Shown here one piece after another: positions 1 to 12,593 of a stretch of 64,000 nucleotides of DNA (positions are counted from its first letter, which is position 1; each line of letters starts with the position of its first letter). The stretch comes from Triplophysa rosa (Eukaryota > Chordata > Actinopteri > Cypriniformes > Nemacheilidae), in assembly GCF_024868665.1 (NCBI RefSeq), contig NC_079891.1, forward strand, positions 29,838,665-29,902,664. The letters are read 5' to 3'. Below the pieces are notes generated by a model, which saw only the letters and a list, made by a program, of their open reading frames with translations, had not been told where the DNA came from and searched no databases. The position numbers and the translations under genes were made by a program.

Positions 1-766
1 GTTTTTTTAATCTGAATCTTATATTTCATACTTTCTAAAGAATGTTGCAGACACTTTTATTTGTTTTTATTAGAGTGGGGCTGATGTACTGTATGTCATG
101 AAAACCCTAACCTAAAAATTACAGCAATTTATTCAATATTTAATATAATATAATACTATTTAGTACAAAATAATTGGAATTTACACCACAAATGTACATT
201 TCATGCTTTTCTTTAAAATAGGTCATTGGTTAGATATTGTTCTTTTAATTAAAATGTTTTGTACGTTCAATATTCTGATAATTTAGTTTCCAGTTCTACT
301 CCTGGTGGCTCCAACCAAAATCAAACACATCTATCTGTAATACTCAAGTTATCCTCAAGACATTGATTAGATGATTCAGGAGCTAAACTCTGCTGGACAG
401 GGGCCCTACAGGATTAGAGACACTGGTCTGAATCTGGTCATTTTAAAGAAAAACCTTGTACTTGAAACAAAAATCTGCCCCAGCAATTCTGACTATGAAA
501 TACTCATCATCTCATAGCCTGATTTTAGTTTTGTCCAATCAAATGTGATATGTTTTAAATGCATCGGTATGACATTGAACAGACTGTAGCTCTTACAAGA
601 GTCTTGTTTTTATTAGTGTCAAACCACATATGATTTGATTGATGGTTTGACTTTAACGACTGGTGACGTCCACTGCAAAACTAGAAATCTTTCATGGAAA
701 TCTATCATAGAACCATCCCCAAACTCAATAAACAGCTGCTGTTTGTCTAGCTGTCTCTCTTTACTC

Positions 767-786
767 CACACACACACGCACGCACG

Positions 787-831
<45 letters not shown>

Positions 832-1105
832 TCTGGTTTACTATCTCCGTGGGGCCAGTCCATAGGCGTAATGTTTTTTTATACTGTACAAACTGTATAT
901 TCTATCCTCTATCTCTGACCCAACCCCTAAACCTAAAGATCATAGAACACTTTTTGCATTTTTAGATTTTTTAAAAATATTGTTCTGTACAATTTATTCG
1001 CTTTTTTGCCCGTGGGGACCAAAATTGAGGTCCCCACGGTGACGCGAGTCCCCATGTGTTGGTGTGTATTCAGGTTTAGGTCCCCACCGGGATATACAAA
1101 CATGA

Positions 1106-1132
<27 letters not shown>
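767..1132. repeat. Dispersed repeat bounded by CA microsatellites
   Basis: Two (CA)n tracts (about 767-829 and 1106-1132) flank a unit rich in GGGGACC / GGTCCCCAC motifs that ends CCCCACCGGGATATACAAACATG. From memory this unit is a common dispersed repeat of fish genomes that seeds CA microsatellites. Short frames over it encode only Cys-Val or Thr-His runs and are not genes. Confidence 0.6.
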
Positions 1133-1139
<7 letters not shown>

Positions 1140-2561
1140 TCTGTGCAATGACAGCCTCATCTGTGTGGCAGCCAACAGAAAGGGCGGAGACATTCTCCCT
1201 TGTGAATTACAGCTTCTAGTAGTTCTAGGACAGAATACTGAGATGGCTGGAGAATTTTACACCCAGAACGTTTGGAGAGTTTGGGTTTGAAATGTTGTGG
1301 TCTAAAGGTGAATTCACACTGATGCAAGAAAGGCCAACAAACCTGGACATTTTAGGTTGGCTGCTGGGTTCAGAATGAACAAATTTGTTGCTGTTTGTTG
1401 GCATTTGTCAGATCTGTGTAAATCAACATAAATTCCAGCTATTGGACCAGACGGCATATTGAAATTCACAATATATTTACAAAGTTTTTTCTGCTTTTAG
1501 AAAATGAAGAAACGTTGTGAATATAACAGTGATTTGACACTCAGTGGCACCTTTTTTGGTCATTGAGTTTCCATAAAAGCCGTGTCATTAAATTAGTTTC
1601 ACGTTCCTTTGTTTTGGCAAATTTAGCAAGTACAAGAATTCTAAGTCAGATACGGTTTAGGTAGCAATAGTGTTTTGTAGTGTTTTTGGAAAGTGCTTTT
1701 TAAATCAAACATTCAAAATAAGATGTAGTTGCTTTATGACTGGAAAATTGCTGATAATAATACCCTTTAAGACATTCAAATATTGAATATTATCAAACGA
1801 TCAAAAATATTGAGATCTAATTCTTTTGATCTGCAACATTTCTTTCTTCCCTCTTGGATATACACAGAGAAAGAACCACCAATTCAAGATGTGTTTAAAT
1901 GCTTTTTGGCCGTGTGCAACGGGTGTTACCGTGTTTAGATTTTAAAGCAACAGAGTACTGTTTGGATAGTGTTATGAGAAACAGCATGTGTATGTGTTAG
2001 ATACATTTATGACCCATTATAAGTCAGGAAGACTGTTGTAAGAAGACATTGTAGGCAATGTCTCCGTAAATGATCTCTTCTGTACAGTGATGATTGTTTA
2101 TGTACAGTATTTTGTGTTCTGGTTGACTTTAATGGCCTTTCAATGGCCCAACAATGAGTAAAGTGACAGCCCAGTGTTGGCAGACTGTGTTGATCTTATA
2201 CAGCAGCGTACATACTAATCACATTCATTATGCCAAGATTACACCATCTTGTGTGATTACTGTAAAGATTATAACAGCACTAAATATATTGGCAGCGTAT
2301 CATTTTCTTTCATTGTCTTTCTCACTTCACTGATCCGCTAAAGGACAAAGAAGAAGCTGTTTGATTTAGATGTCTGTTATGATCGCTTATGAATCAAGTG
2401 CTACTGGCTGCATGATGGGACGGCAGTCATCACACTGACACACATACTGATGCGAAGGGAGTGATATTTATTCATTCTTGTCTGGAAGTCGAATTATTTA
2501 GTGACGTTTTGTTTGCGTGTACATGTAAATACAAATGGGTAAGGCTAATTATTTTATGCTG

Positions 2562-2970
2562 CACTGTAAAACTTTTTTTGCAGCAGGTTTGCCAGTAACT
2601 TACTGAAGATTTAATTACTACTTAATATACTTTCCAATTAGTACTGTTTTCAATTACTTTAATCAAAATTAAAACACTTTGACTTTTGAGATTCAAAATG
2701 AGCAAGAAGAGACTGGAATTAGCACAGCAGCACTGCAAAAAATGACATTCTTCCTAAGCATTTTTCTCTTGTTTTCTGTAAAAATATTTAAAGCTTCTTA
2801 AATTACGATACATTTACATAACAAGAAAAGTGACCCAAGATATTTAGTCTTGTTTTATGAAAGAAAAATAGACAAACTAGGTAAGTTTATGCTTAAAACA
2901 AAATTGTACATTAAATCTACAGTAAGTTACTGGCAAACCTGCTGCAAAATTACAGCAAAGTTTTACAGTG
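2562..2970. mobile_element. hAT-like MITE with long terminal inverted repeats
   Basis: The left end CACTGTAAAAC...GCAGCAGGTTTGCCAGTAAC is mirrored by the right end GTTACTGGCAAACCTGCTGC...GTTTTACAGTG, giving inverted repeats of about 50 bp. The middle (about 2727-2925) looks like a second truncated MITE (CACTGCAAAAAATG... CAAGATATTTAGTCTTG). No clean target duplication is visible. Confidence 0.65.
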
Positions 2971-3386
2971 TGTGCTTCCCAACTGGTGGGTGATGGCTGG
3001 AATATGGATGGCAGGTCTGTTCAGATAGGATTACAGGCAGTAGGGAAAACGATGCTAATTGAAAATAATAAAACTATATAAACTAAATATATAAAATAAT
3101 GCATTCTAGTTTAGGCCGATTACATTTTTTAAGGTATACAAGAAAAAGTATCTAGTTGTTGGAGGCTGTGTCCTCCTCTGAGGTATTTTGGCACAAATTT
3201 GTCTGGCACTGAATAGAGGCTTGCCAAATAAGGCAGATGCCAACATGGACAGGTTGTCTGCTATGTCCTCATTTTTGAAAACCATGAACAGAACTGTACA
3301 AAAGAAAATAAGACCCAGGTTTATCAAATAGTGGTTTATTTGAAATTATGGTAATCTAGATTAATATTTTTACTAGCTGTTATTCA

Positions 3387-4139
3387 GCCATGGAAAAAAT
3401 TAAGAGACCATTTCAGAGACCGTTTTTCTGATTTTAACATTTACTATTTATAGCCATGTTTTTAGGTAAAATTATTGTTTTTGTTTCATTCTGTGAACTA
3501 CTAACAATATTTCTCCCAAATTTTAAATAAAACATTGTTTCTATTTGCATTTATTTTCAGAAAATGAAAGCTGGAGAAAAAAAGATGCTCTGGCCCGGTT
3601 TCATAGACAAGGCTTAGCCTAAACCAGGACTATGCTTTAGTTAATTTAGGCTATTTGAGTTGCTTTTATTAAAATGCCTTATAAGAAACCATTACTGATG
3701 TGCATCTTGAGACAAAACTAATGGCACTGACATATCTTAAGATATGTCCGGCCAAGTTATTTTCAGTTAAGATAGCTCAAAATTAATTTTAGTCTGGGCC
3801 TAGTCTTAAGCCTTGTCTGTGAAACCGGGGCTCTGTGTTTTTTCAGACCTCAAATACTGCAAAGCAAACAATTTCATATTTACTTTTAAGCAATACCACA
3901 CAAATATGTGTACATTTAGGCAAAGTAAAAAAATACATGTGATAACCTCGATTTTATCACAGTTTTCATGTGTCTTGTCATGCTGTCAGTCTATCATATC
4001 GCGGCTGGATGACTTTGTCACTCCTGAGGTTTGATTTTGCTGAAATTCAACAAACACTGGACTGGAATGGCCACAATACATCTAGAAATGCTGATTTGAA
4101 TTGAAAATTTGGAATGGTCTCTTCATTTGTTCTGCGGCT
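3387..4139. mobile_element. Non-autonomous Tc1/mariner-like repeat, copy 1
   Basis: The left end (GCCATGGAAAAAATTAAGAG) and the inverted right end (CTCTTCATTTGTTCTGCGGC) form imperfect terminal repeats. A second copy lies at 48337-48790 and shares internal blocks such as AATATTTCTCCCAAAT and TGACTTTGTCA. This copy is interrupted by another MITE at 3593-3829. No transposase frame remains. Confidence 0.6.
3593..3829. mobile_element. MITE with CCCGGTTTCA ends, nested in another repeat
   Basis: The ends GCCCGGTTTCATAGACAAGG and CCTTGTCTGTGAAACCGGG are inverted repeats, and GCTCTG is duplicated on both sides (3587-3592 and 3830-3835). It splits the Tc1-like repeat at 3387-4139, so it is the younger insertion. 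It is non-coding. I know this end sequence as a frequent MITE of cyprinid genomes, superfamily not assigned here. Confidence 0.7.
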
Positions 4140-7100
4140 TTATTATTATTGTTAAAATTAATTCAATGTTTGTTGGCATGTTGAATGTTGAAGGCGTTTT
4201 TACATTCTCAATCATATCTTTGTGTAATGTAAATCTGGGTCCTTAATCAAAACCTGTAGAACCGTCAATATACACACTGTAGACCGTGTAACACCGTGTC
4301 TACACCGGACGCGGTGCGCCACATCCCATAACAAATTATAACCCATGGTGTGACTCACAGTGGGATACCCTGCAATAAAAACACGGGCAAAATATGTCAT
4401 CGACAGTATTTTCCGTTATGTGATGGGGCAGTCGGAGTGTAAGTCTGAATTCACAATTAGGGAATTTGATTGGCAAGAAGCAGCCGATGTGTCTTTTTTT
4501 CAGTCTTACCTAGGCTGTGTTTTGTTTAAGCGCCACTCTGGAGGTATGTCTCATACCAGTGGGCATCAGCCATTTAAAATTGCTTTTTCACACCTTTGGT
4601 GGGAGCGGGTTTAAGTTTACATGAGCACAGTGTGCGAGACCCATGAGGGAAGAGTGTAATAGATCCTCGGCTAAATTACTCAGACTCACACAGAGAATGA
4701 AACAAAGTCTAGAAAAAAGTCTATTTGATTTCCTCTATCCTGAGAGTTACAGGCAAAACTATATATGCTACTAGGCTAAACTATACAGTATATGCTCACC
4801 ATTAAATATCGTAACATTTTTGTACATACAGCTTGTTGTATTGATTAGTTTAATAGTATGTAAATGAGTGAAAATGAGTCGTTGTAAAACAAAACTGAAC
4901 TTTTACTAAATTACGAAGGGGTTAAGAAAGCTAAACCCTTGCTTAAAGCAGTAAAAGCACTAAAGTACAAAAACAAAACCTTAGACATATATGTGTTGAC
5001 ACAGGTCATTGTATCACGATTTATTGTGCCACGATATATTGTTATACATCGTTTGATATTTATACCTGTTACCTGAAATATGTATACTGTATGAAATGAA
5101 AAAAATAAAATCCATAAGAAAGTATATTTAATGCCTGCTGACAGTAGTAAATATTTTTAGTTTAGATTACGAAAAGTGGGCGGGCCGTGTACATCCCTGC
5201 ACTCCATGGGATTCCTACATAAATTCTTCATCATCTTGTTTATATACAATACTAGGTCAGATTGTCTCCCTCTCTTTCTGTAACATTCTCGAAAAGCCTT
5301 CACAATACAGATGGCAGGAGTGTGCCAATGTTGGCTTTAGCTTCAGTCCTGAGTGTAAATTTCTGCTTGAGCCAGCTCAGAATCTGATGGATCTCTCTAA
5401 GTGTGTTTGCACAGCACATTTTAATCGATTCTTAAAATGTTCAATTAGGACCAAATCAATTTGCACAAGGTGGTGATGATCAAAGTCAGCACACCTCATA
5501 CGCCACTCTTGACTGCAAACAAAATCTAGCTGTGCTATTATGACACTTTTTGCTTTTTGTTCCTTACTTTTTGTTTTGCCTGACTTGAATTTCATCTTCT
5601 TGATGCTTTTTCTTTGCTGTCTTTTGTAAAAAGTCAGTTTGGACATCAGAGGGGAATGTTGCAGTTTTTCTTTTGTGTGCGCTAACCCTGACAAAAAGGG
5701 GTTTAATGCACATAAAGAAAAAATGTCCCACTCCATTTTGCTGTCCAAACTGACTATTATAAATGACAGCAAAGAAAACAAATCAAGAAGATGACAGCGA
5801 AATGTCATTGTAGCACTGAAACATGTTGAATTTTGTGTAGCTGAGTGGTTTGTTGTGACTGGCACCAGGCTTCCTGTTTTGTCTCACCTGTACGTGCATG
5901 TCAGTGTTGTCCACTTCCCAGATGTAAGGCAAGTCTTGTTAAATTTGACAAAGGGTTTGTTTGATTTTGCATACCTTTTATCAAAGGTTGTCTTTTGTAT
6001 TCCAATTTCTCAGACAAACTATTCAACTGAATGTCATTTTTTGTCTATAGATATACTTAATGAGTACCTTTGTATTTGGATGCTATTCAAGTACTTCAAA
6101 AAGTACCGTGGGAAAAAAACATGGTATTACTTTGATCCATATACCAAACACGTGGAACTGCCATTGTACATTTTGGTACTTATTTATATATCCAACACTG
6201 TATGACATCAAGTATCAATAGGCCTTTATACTGTATATTTGGAGTCTAGAGAAATGATGATGTAACCCAAACTCAAAACTACACATTCCCACTGTGAACC
6301 TACACTCATTCAGACACGCATTTGTTCAGTATTGCACTCATCCTGTGCATTCTGTGAGATTAAAGCTGTTGACATAATGACAAATCTTAATTTCTTTTAT
6401 TTTCCTTTGTTGCGTGTACCACAGAAACACAAGCGAAGTAGCCGTAATATTAAAAAAAGAAGCAAGAACAAATGCACCAGATGTGAGGGGTGACATGAAA
6501 GACATTAGATGGATGGACAGAAAGATTGAGACAGAAGCAGAGAGAAGTTGTGATGGATAGTCTTGGTATTATGAAAAGGTCAAAGGTTATTGGGGCATCC
6601 CTGTGTCGGATAGTTTCGGCGCTCTGTAGGAGGCAGGAAGCCGATTAACCCGAAGAGTTTCCAGTAGGGTTGGGCATCGCTGTGTGTGTTTGTTTGAAGG
6701 GCTCCAAATGATGTCTTGAACCGGGCTATAAATCATTCATTTTTTTTCTCCTCTGAGTTTTGTATGATGTCTACTGATGTAAGTGATGTGGGCGTGTCTG
6801 GCTTTGATACAGAGTGAGAGGGACTGTGTGCGCGCGCGAGGTAGCAAAGGTCAGGAAGTTGGAGAGTGTTTGTGTGTGCACACGGCTGTACGCTAGCTGT
6901 AAGGTCACGGTTTTTGGAAGCAGAAAGAAGCAGCTGCTCTTGGCATGAGGGGCCCAAGAACAAATGCCAGATGAGAATTCTTGATTTCAGGCGTAAAATA
7001 CCCTATGATGCATCAACTCCATTACTGTCCAAACAATATCAACACACATAATTGGGTTTCTCAGACTTTCTGAGAGGATGCTCAGGGGTCCCTGAACAAG

Positions 7101-7414
7101 CACTGTGCTTATTGGCCTTGTCTCATCTCTCCTCTCATTCGTTGTCTTTGATATGTTGTTTAGTTTAGGGGTCGTTCGCTTCAGCTTTTGACGTGATAAT
7201 GGCGAAGGCTAATGAGGGGCCAGATGACTTCAAAAGTGGATGCAACAGTACCTAGTGACTTTAATCTCATGGTTTGTTATCCAGAAAGTCTGGATAAAGA
7301 AGATTGGTTAGCTTTTGAAGAGACATATGCCTGAGCTCTCACCAAACACGACAAGGTTTAAAGCAATTTTCATTTTGAACGTCTTCAGAACTGCAAAGAA
7401 TGTTTTCTGTGTAG

Positions 7415-7982
7415 TAGGGTTGGGCGATGTCTACCAAATTGGCATCGGACAATGCCTACAGTGAAACATCGTGATGGACGATGACATAGGGGGGCGGGGC
7501 TATAAATTTGCTGGATGGCCATCTGCCAAAACATTTATATCAGGGCTCCAGACTGCCACCAAATCGCATTTTGCGAACAGTTTTCAAGACAGCGTACTTT
7601 TCAACAAGTATTTGCGCATGTACGACCTGCACATTTTGAATTTATTCCAGTTGTTATTTCACGTGAAAAGACGAGTAGATCAGGGGCAGTTTACACACAC
7701 ACAGTGTGTTACTACGATTCACTGTTTGCTTTCACTTTCTACGTCTGTCAAGTCTCGCAAAAAAGCGCGAATGGACGTGCTCGACACATGCGTAGAATGT
7801 CATACTGTGGACTCGGCTGTCAACATTTGTCGTGTTGTACGTGTACGGGATGTGCGGACGACCGCGGATCCTCCTGATGACAAAAATTATGTCATGCAGG
7901 GGAACCACGATGCCAGCCCAACATCGTGATGGCTGTTAGCCATCGACGATGGACGATGTCATCGTCTATCGGCCCAACCCTA
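7415..7982. mobile_element. hAT-type MITE (TAGGGTTGGGC ends)
   Basis: Ends TAGGGTTGGGCGAT and ATCGGCCCAACCCTA are inverted. Flanking 8-mers CTGTGTAG (7407-7414) and CTGAGTAG (7983-7990) match at 7 of 8 positions, as expected for an aged hAT target duplication. Palindromic CATCGT/ACGATG motifs lie next to both ends. Two overlapping open frames (7471-7929 and 7515-7877) have no recognisable domain and are treated as chance. Confidence 0.75.
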
Positions 7983-10329
7983 CTGAGTAGCTGCTTTGCA
8001 ACAATGTTGTAGAAATGAAATCAAATTGAAAAACCATTAAAATCACTACAATTATAAATTGAGAGGAAAGTTGGTCACAACCCCCAATCTCAGCTTGATA
8101 CCTAAACCCATCGCTAACCATTCAGTACATTAAGTCTGTTTGAAGAAAAGAAAATTGTTCCAGGACCACGTTGTTTGCGAACCCTTTTCTACCTTGCAAA
8201 GTCACGGTGAGTAAATCACAAAATTTTCAGTCTGTCTGAAAACAAAGTTGTGTGCGCAGGGGTCACGGTTGAGACAGCAAGAGCTTTTGAGGATGAAATA
8301 ACAATCACTGAAGTTTTGCTAAAGTAATCTACACAAGATTGTATGTTCTCCAACTGTATGTTCTGCTTTGTGTAGTTATCTGTGAAATGGTGTGTACTGA
8401 TTACTTTTGCATGGCCGAAATTCGGATGACAGTCTAGGAACATTTTCTGCTATTTTTCTGTACAATTGTTTGCAAAGACTTTTGATGTTAGTCTGTTGTG
8501 GTGTGATGATGATCTAGGCTATTTTGAGATAAACTGCACATACATTAGCTGTTTAAATAAAATACTCAAAAAGACAAATAAATAACTTTATGAAAGCTTG
8601 TCGCTTTATCTGCTGATGGGGTGGTAGATTTGGAAATGTGCTAACTTTAGCCTGCTAGCACTGAAATTATAATCCCACCCTCTATGCGATTCGCCGTCCT
8701 AAAGCCACGCCACGCCTCCTCCAAACACATGAATGTATTTTGTAAATTAAAAGTAACGAATTACAAACTAAATCCATTAAATTCTTCTCGAAACATGTAC
8801 ATACCTATCGTCTTTCAGACCCTTTGCCTGCCAGAGCTGTCTTCATCGTGTAAAAGCTGAACCGATGTTAATTCTAGTTTTTCCTCTTTCATGATCCAGA
8901 TGTTTTTTCGACTTTCATTTTGTAGATGGACTTGTTGTCGGTTCCGCAGGAAAGTTTGATTGTTGCTGATTGTCCGCCATTCTCCCTACATTGACACAGC
9001 GGACGTGAGCGTGCTGATGACGTATGATGTCTGTGTGAACAGGGTGCGCAGTGGTATGCAAAATACGTTAGCTGAAAATGTACACATGACCAGTCACAAC
9101 GTTCGGCCAGAACGTTTTTTGGTCCTACGCCTTTCACAGACGATATATAATGATAAAAATATTATTTGACCACTATACTTCTTGATTGCTATCAGGATGT
9201 GAAGAGATTTCCAACCAACATGACAAAAATGTTTCTGGACAGGATCACCCACTCTGCCTTTAAGGGCGAGAATTAATGTAAAATTAAATTTAAATGTAAC
9301 TCTCCTGGCTACGTATGGGAGTTTAATATCAAGATTTGGTTAATGCTGTCTAAGGGGGCGCAGTAAATTCCTCGGCTTTGCGAGAAACGTTTGACATTTG
9401 AAAAGTGGCGTGAGAAAGAGGGAGTGAAAGCGAAAGGTTAGTAATGCGCCGGGTGTCGTCAGCCTTGAGCCCAGCGGCTGAAACAAATCAGAGCGGAGGT
9501 GTTTGGAGTCAGAATTATGGTCCGCTTTGTAGCCATGTGAGCATCATAAAGAATGGGCTTGTGACACAGAGAGACGCTGTTACCCCCATCTGCCGAAGCT
9601 GCGTGCTTTATAGCGTGCGACCGCCGTATCGCCGCTCCTCAGGGATGCCACAAAACATTCCACTTTTTAATTCTTTTTTTTTTGGCAGTCCTCTAGGACA
9701 TGCTGCGATTGTGTCGCGATCATTTGGGTATTAAAAGAATAGGCCGGAAGGAGTTGTGTTCCTAGCTTTCTTGAGAGAATTCGACACGAGGTTCGATACA
9801 TAGATAATCTCAGCGTGCATCCAACCCGTGCCGTTTAGTTTCTTTCATCTCTTGTTTTCTGGCTCTTCCTTCTCAAGACGCTTGGCCCATAAGGTCTTAC
9901 ATTTGTTTGTCTTAGTGTTGATTGTTGAAATAAATCACTGAAGGTGTACCTCTCACTTTCTCTCTCTCTCTGGAGGGATTATTATGTGTTTAAAGTCTTG
10001 TTGTGAGACACAGCGCCATACCAAATCTTCATTATATTTTCACACCTCTTCCATGCTTTACCCGTGCTACCTGAGGAGAGACATCGATATAAAGTAACTT
10101 AATAAACCTCCGACTCTGTTCCAGGGTGCTGGATTACGTTCTGTTCTGTCACCGTTTCAAAACATGCAAATGAGACTCTCTGAATCAGCTGGAAATCTAT
10201 CTATTTTTCGCAACAAATAAGAAAAACCCCAAACATATTGAAGAACTGGGATCGTGTATTGAATCAGTTTTTATTGGCTTATAATAAGCCGAGGTTGAAG
10301 CTTTTGCTGTGTAAAATGTGTGCTGTGGC

Positions 10330-10809
10330 CAGTGTTGGGTAAGTTACTCTGAAATAGGAGTTAATTACTAGTTACTAATTACATATTCAATAGTGTAATT
10401 AGATTACTGTACAAATTACTCTCTCCCAAAAGTATTTAATTATTTATTACTAATTACTTTCTATATCCTATATCAACCTTGATTAGAATTGATTCAAGGA
10501 TAGACGTGAAACGGCTTATTTAATTCATTCAAATAAATAATAAATAATGACATAAATTATTCTTATTAACCAACCAAAGTATTCAAATGTGAGAAGGATA
10601 CATTACAGCATACATTTTAAAGTTAGACTTATAATTTTGATGTCATTTCCACTATTGAATATATTACACAGTATTTAGTTTAATTACATCAGAAGTAACT
10701 GTAATTAAATTACAGTAAAACAAGAGTAATCCCTTACTTTACCTTTTCAAGGGAAAAGTAATTAAATTATAGTAACTAATTACTTGGTAACTAGTTACAC
10801 ACAACACTG
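10330..10809. mobile_element. hAT MITE (CAGTGTTGGG family), copy 1
   Basis: Ends CAGTGTTGGGTAAGTTACT and AGTTACACACAACACTG are inverted, with a perfect 8-bp duplication GCTGTGGC at 10322-10329 and 10810-10817. AT-rich, non-coding. It shares about 150 bp of nearly identical sequence, same orientation, with the copy at 18109-18331. Confidence 0.85.
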
Positions 10810-12561
10810 GCTGTGGCTATGTTCTCTAATTTATAATAGTTATATGAGGCAAAAATAGGCACACATGAGACGATTCAGTGATATGCTTGTAAGGTTACAC
10901 TTTATTTATTTTTGCAGTTGTCTGCAATTCATTCAGTTTAATGTACAGACTCTATTTCGGCAGTTCATATCAATTTTCAGCATTACGTGTTTTGGTAAGA
11001 AAATTAATGAAATCTATAAAATCTTTATAAAAAATTAAATACAAGTTGTTATAAACATGTATGTGTATAAATAAAAGTAAATATAAAGTCTAAAGCATTT
11101 GGCATGTACAGTCAGTCCACATATTTACGGAAGGTGAAAGAGTTCTGCATGTGTAGGGTACTAGAGTTTGCAAAATGATGTTATAATACAACTCTAGTCG
11201 AGTATATTTGGTTTCTCATCCAACAGTTGTTTAGGGTTATAGTGACTCTAAAGGCGTTCTGAGGTCACAGTTCTGCTGTAGTATCATTTTGTCCTTGCAC
11301 AGAGCACTTAGCCTTGAGTTGCTCCTGGGGGACCTTTGCTTTGGATAAAAATGTCCACTAAATGACAGATTTCAATTTCAGTGATGTCTTGACTTTTTGG
11401 GGCATGCTTTGAGAGAAGTTGACCTTGAGCACAAACATGAGGTCCTTCAACCATTACCTTACAACCACATGCGCATGAAATGTAACAAATATTTTTTTCA
11501 CAATATTGCATTGTTACTTTAGAAGTACATGGGACAGCACTGCATTTTGCCCTGAGATTAATGTTTTTGGTGTAAAACTAGATCCGTCACAAGTAATCCA
11601 GCTTCATTTCCACTTTTAAGTGTGTGCGATTGCTCACGGCAATAATGAGAACAAGAACAGGTACAAGAAACTTTAATGGGGTAAAAATGAATTCACTTTC
11701 CACTGAATTAACTTTGGTATAATACATCAATTCTGAATTGATGCTGTCAGGATATTAGTTTATTTCACATGTTTGTCTTCTCTGGTGAGTTATTAAAATG
11801 AAGACTTTACCTAACTGCAAGACTAAATAATATCAAGTAAATGAAGTAGAAGTAAAATAAAGCTAACGTTATGCAGAAGCATTGATTTTTTTTGGTAATA
11901 TGAATTGTTAGGTTATTATTTTATCCACACAGCACATTTTCACTCCAGTATTACTTATTTAAAAACACATACAAAATTTCCCTTTGTGTTGGACCATGCT
12001 ATGCGTTTTGGAGGTGGGAGGGTTATAAAGTGCCCTTGTTTTTGGTTTGGGCCACTGCAATCGGTTATTGGCCCACACCTATTGGTGCACCCAAGTTTGC
12101 TTGTCTTTATCTAGTTACATAAATACAGCTTTTGATAATATTTAGAGTTCTAAGTTGATGACAGTTTGGAGCTAAAAGTGGAGATTGTCTTGATCAGAGC
12201 ATCTGCTGCATATGTAGATGTATGTTCGGTTTACTTTTTTAATAAACATGCTCTCATTCTGTATCTAAATCTCTTTTCCTGTCTTTTTATCCTGACTGTA
12301 CCATCTGTTCCACTCAGAGCATTGACTTACTATTCACACGCTCGCACACACACACGCGTACACAGACAATTATCCTTCCAAAGACCCTTGGCCCTAATTT
12401 CATTTGTGCCTCTTGAATCTCTGTAAATAAAAGCTCTCATTGCATAAAATAAAACAAAGACCAAGGGACACTTTAAATGAGAACTGAAAGCTATTTTGCC
12501 TTGTAATCACATCTGAAATGTGCTCTAAAATGCCTGTGAAACTAAATAAACACACTGATTA

Positions 12562-12593
12562 CTCTCTTTCTCTCTCTCTCTCTCTCTCTGCAG
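12562..12593 (+). promoter_or_regulatory. Splice acceptor whose polypyrimidine tract is a (TC)n microsatellite
   Basis: Bases 12562-12589 are CTCTTT followed by an uninterrupted TC run, leading directly into tgcag and the TMEM132 exon. The repeat is the only pyrimidine tract available, so it must serve as the U2AF binding site. The sequence shows position and composition; any effect of repeat length on splicing is inference. Confidence 0.8.

Larger units (their letters stand above)
1..12593 (+). other. TMEM132 intron 1, 3' part
   Basis: This is non-coding sequence upstream of the large exon. Recognised contents are listed separately (CA-flanked repeat, MITEs at 2562, 3387, 3593, 7415 and 10330). 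I see no coding signal in 1-766, 1133-2561, 4140-7180, 9300-10329 or 10818-12561. Bases 7180-7406 and 7983-9270 look like older repeat sequence (an ATGGCGAAGGC start-like context near 7200, later broken), but I could not name the family. Bases 11306-11380 resemble the 3' tail of a tRNA-derived SINE (GCTTTGGATAAAA). No signal-peptide exon with a suitable phase-1 donor was recognised, so exon 1 is probably upstream of the window. Confidence 0.7.

Noticed and set aside
5377..5865. 162-codon minus-strand frame
   Set aside because: No domain, no splice or start context, and an odd mix of residues; treated as a chance frame in intron 1.
7471..7929. Two overlapping plus-strand frames of 152 and 120 codons
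   Set aside because: They fall within a hAT MITE, overlap in different phases and have no recognisable domain.
9444..9734. Candidate TMEM132 signal-peptide exon (96-codon frame)
   Set aside because: No hydrophobic signal peptide after the Met and no donor in the required phase; exon 1 is more likely upstream of the window.
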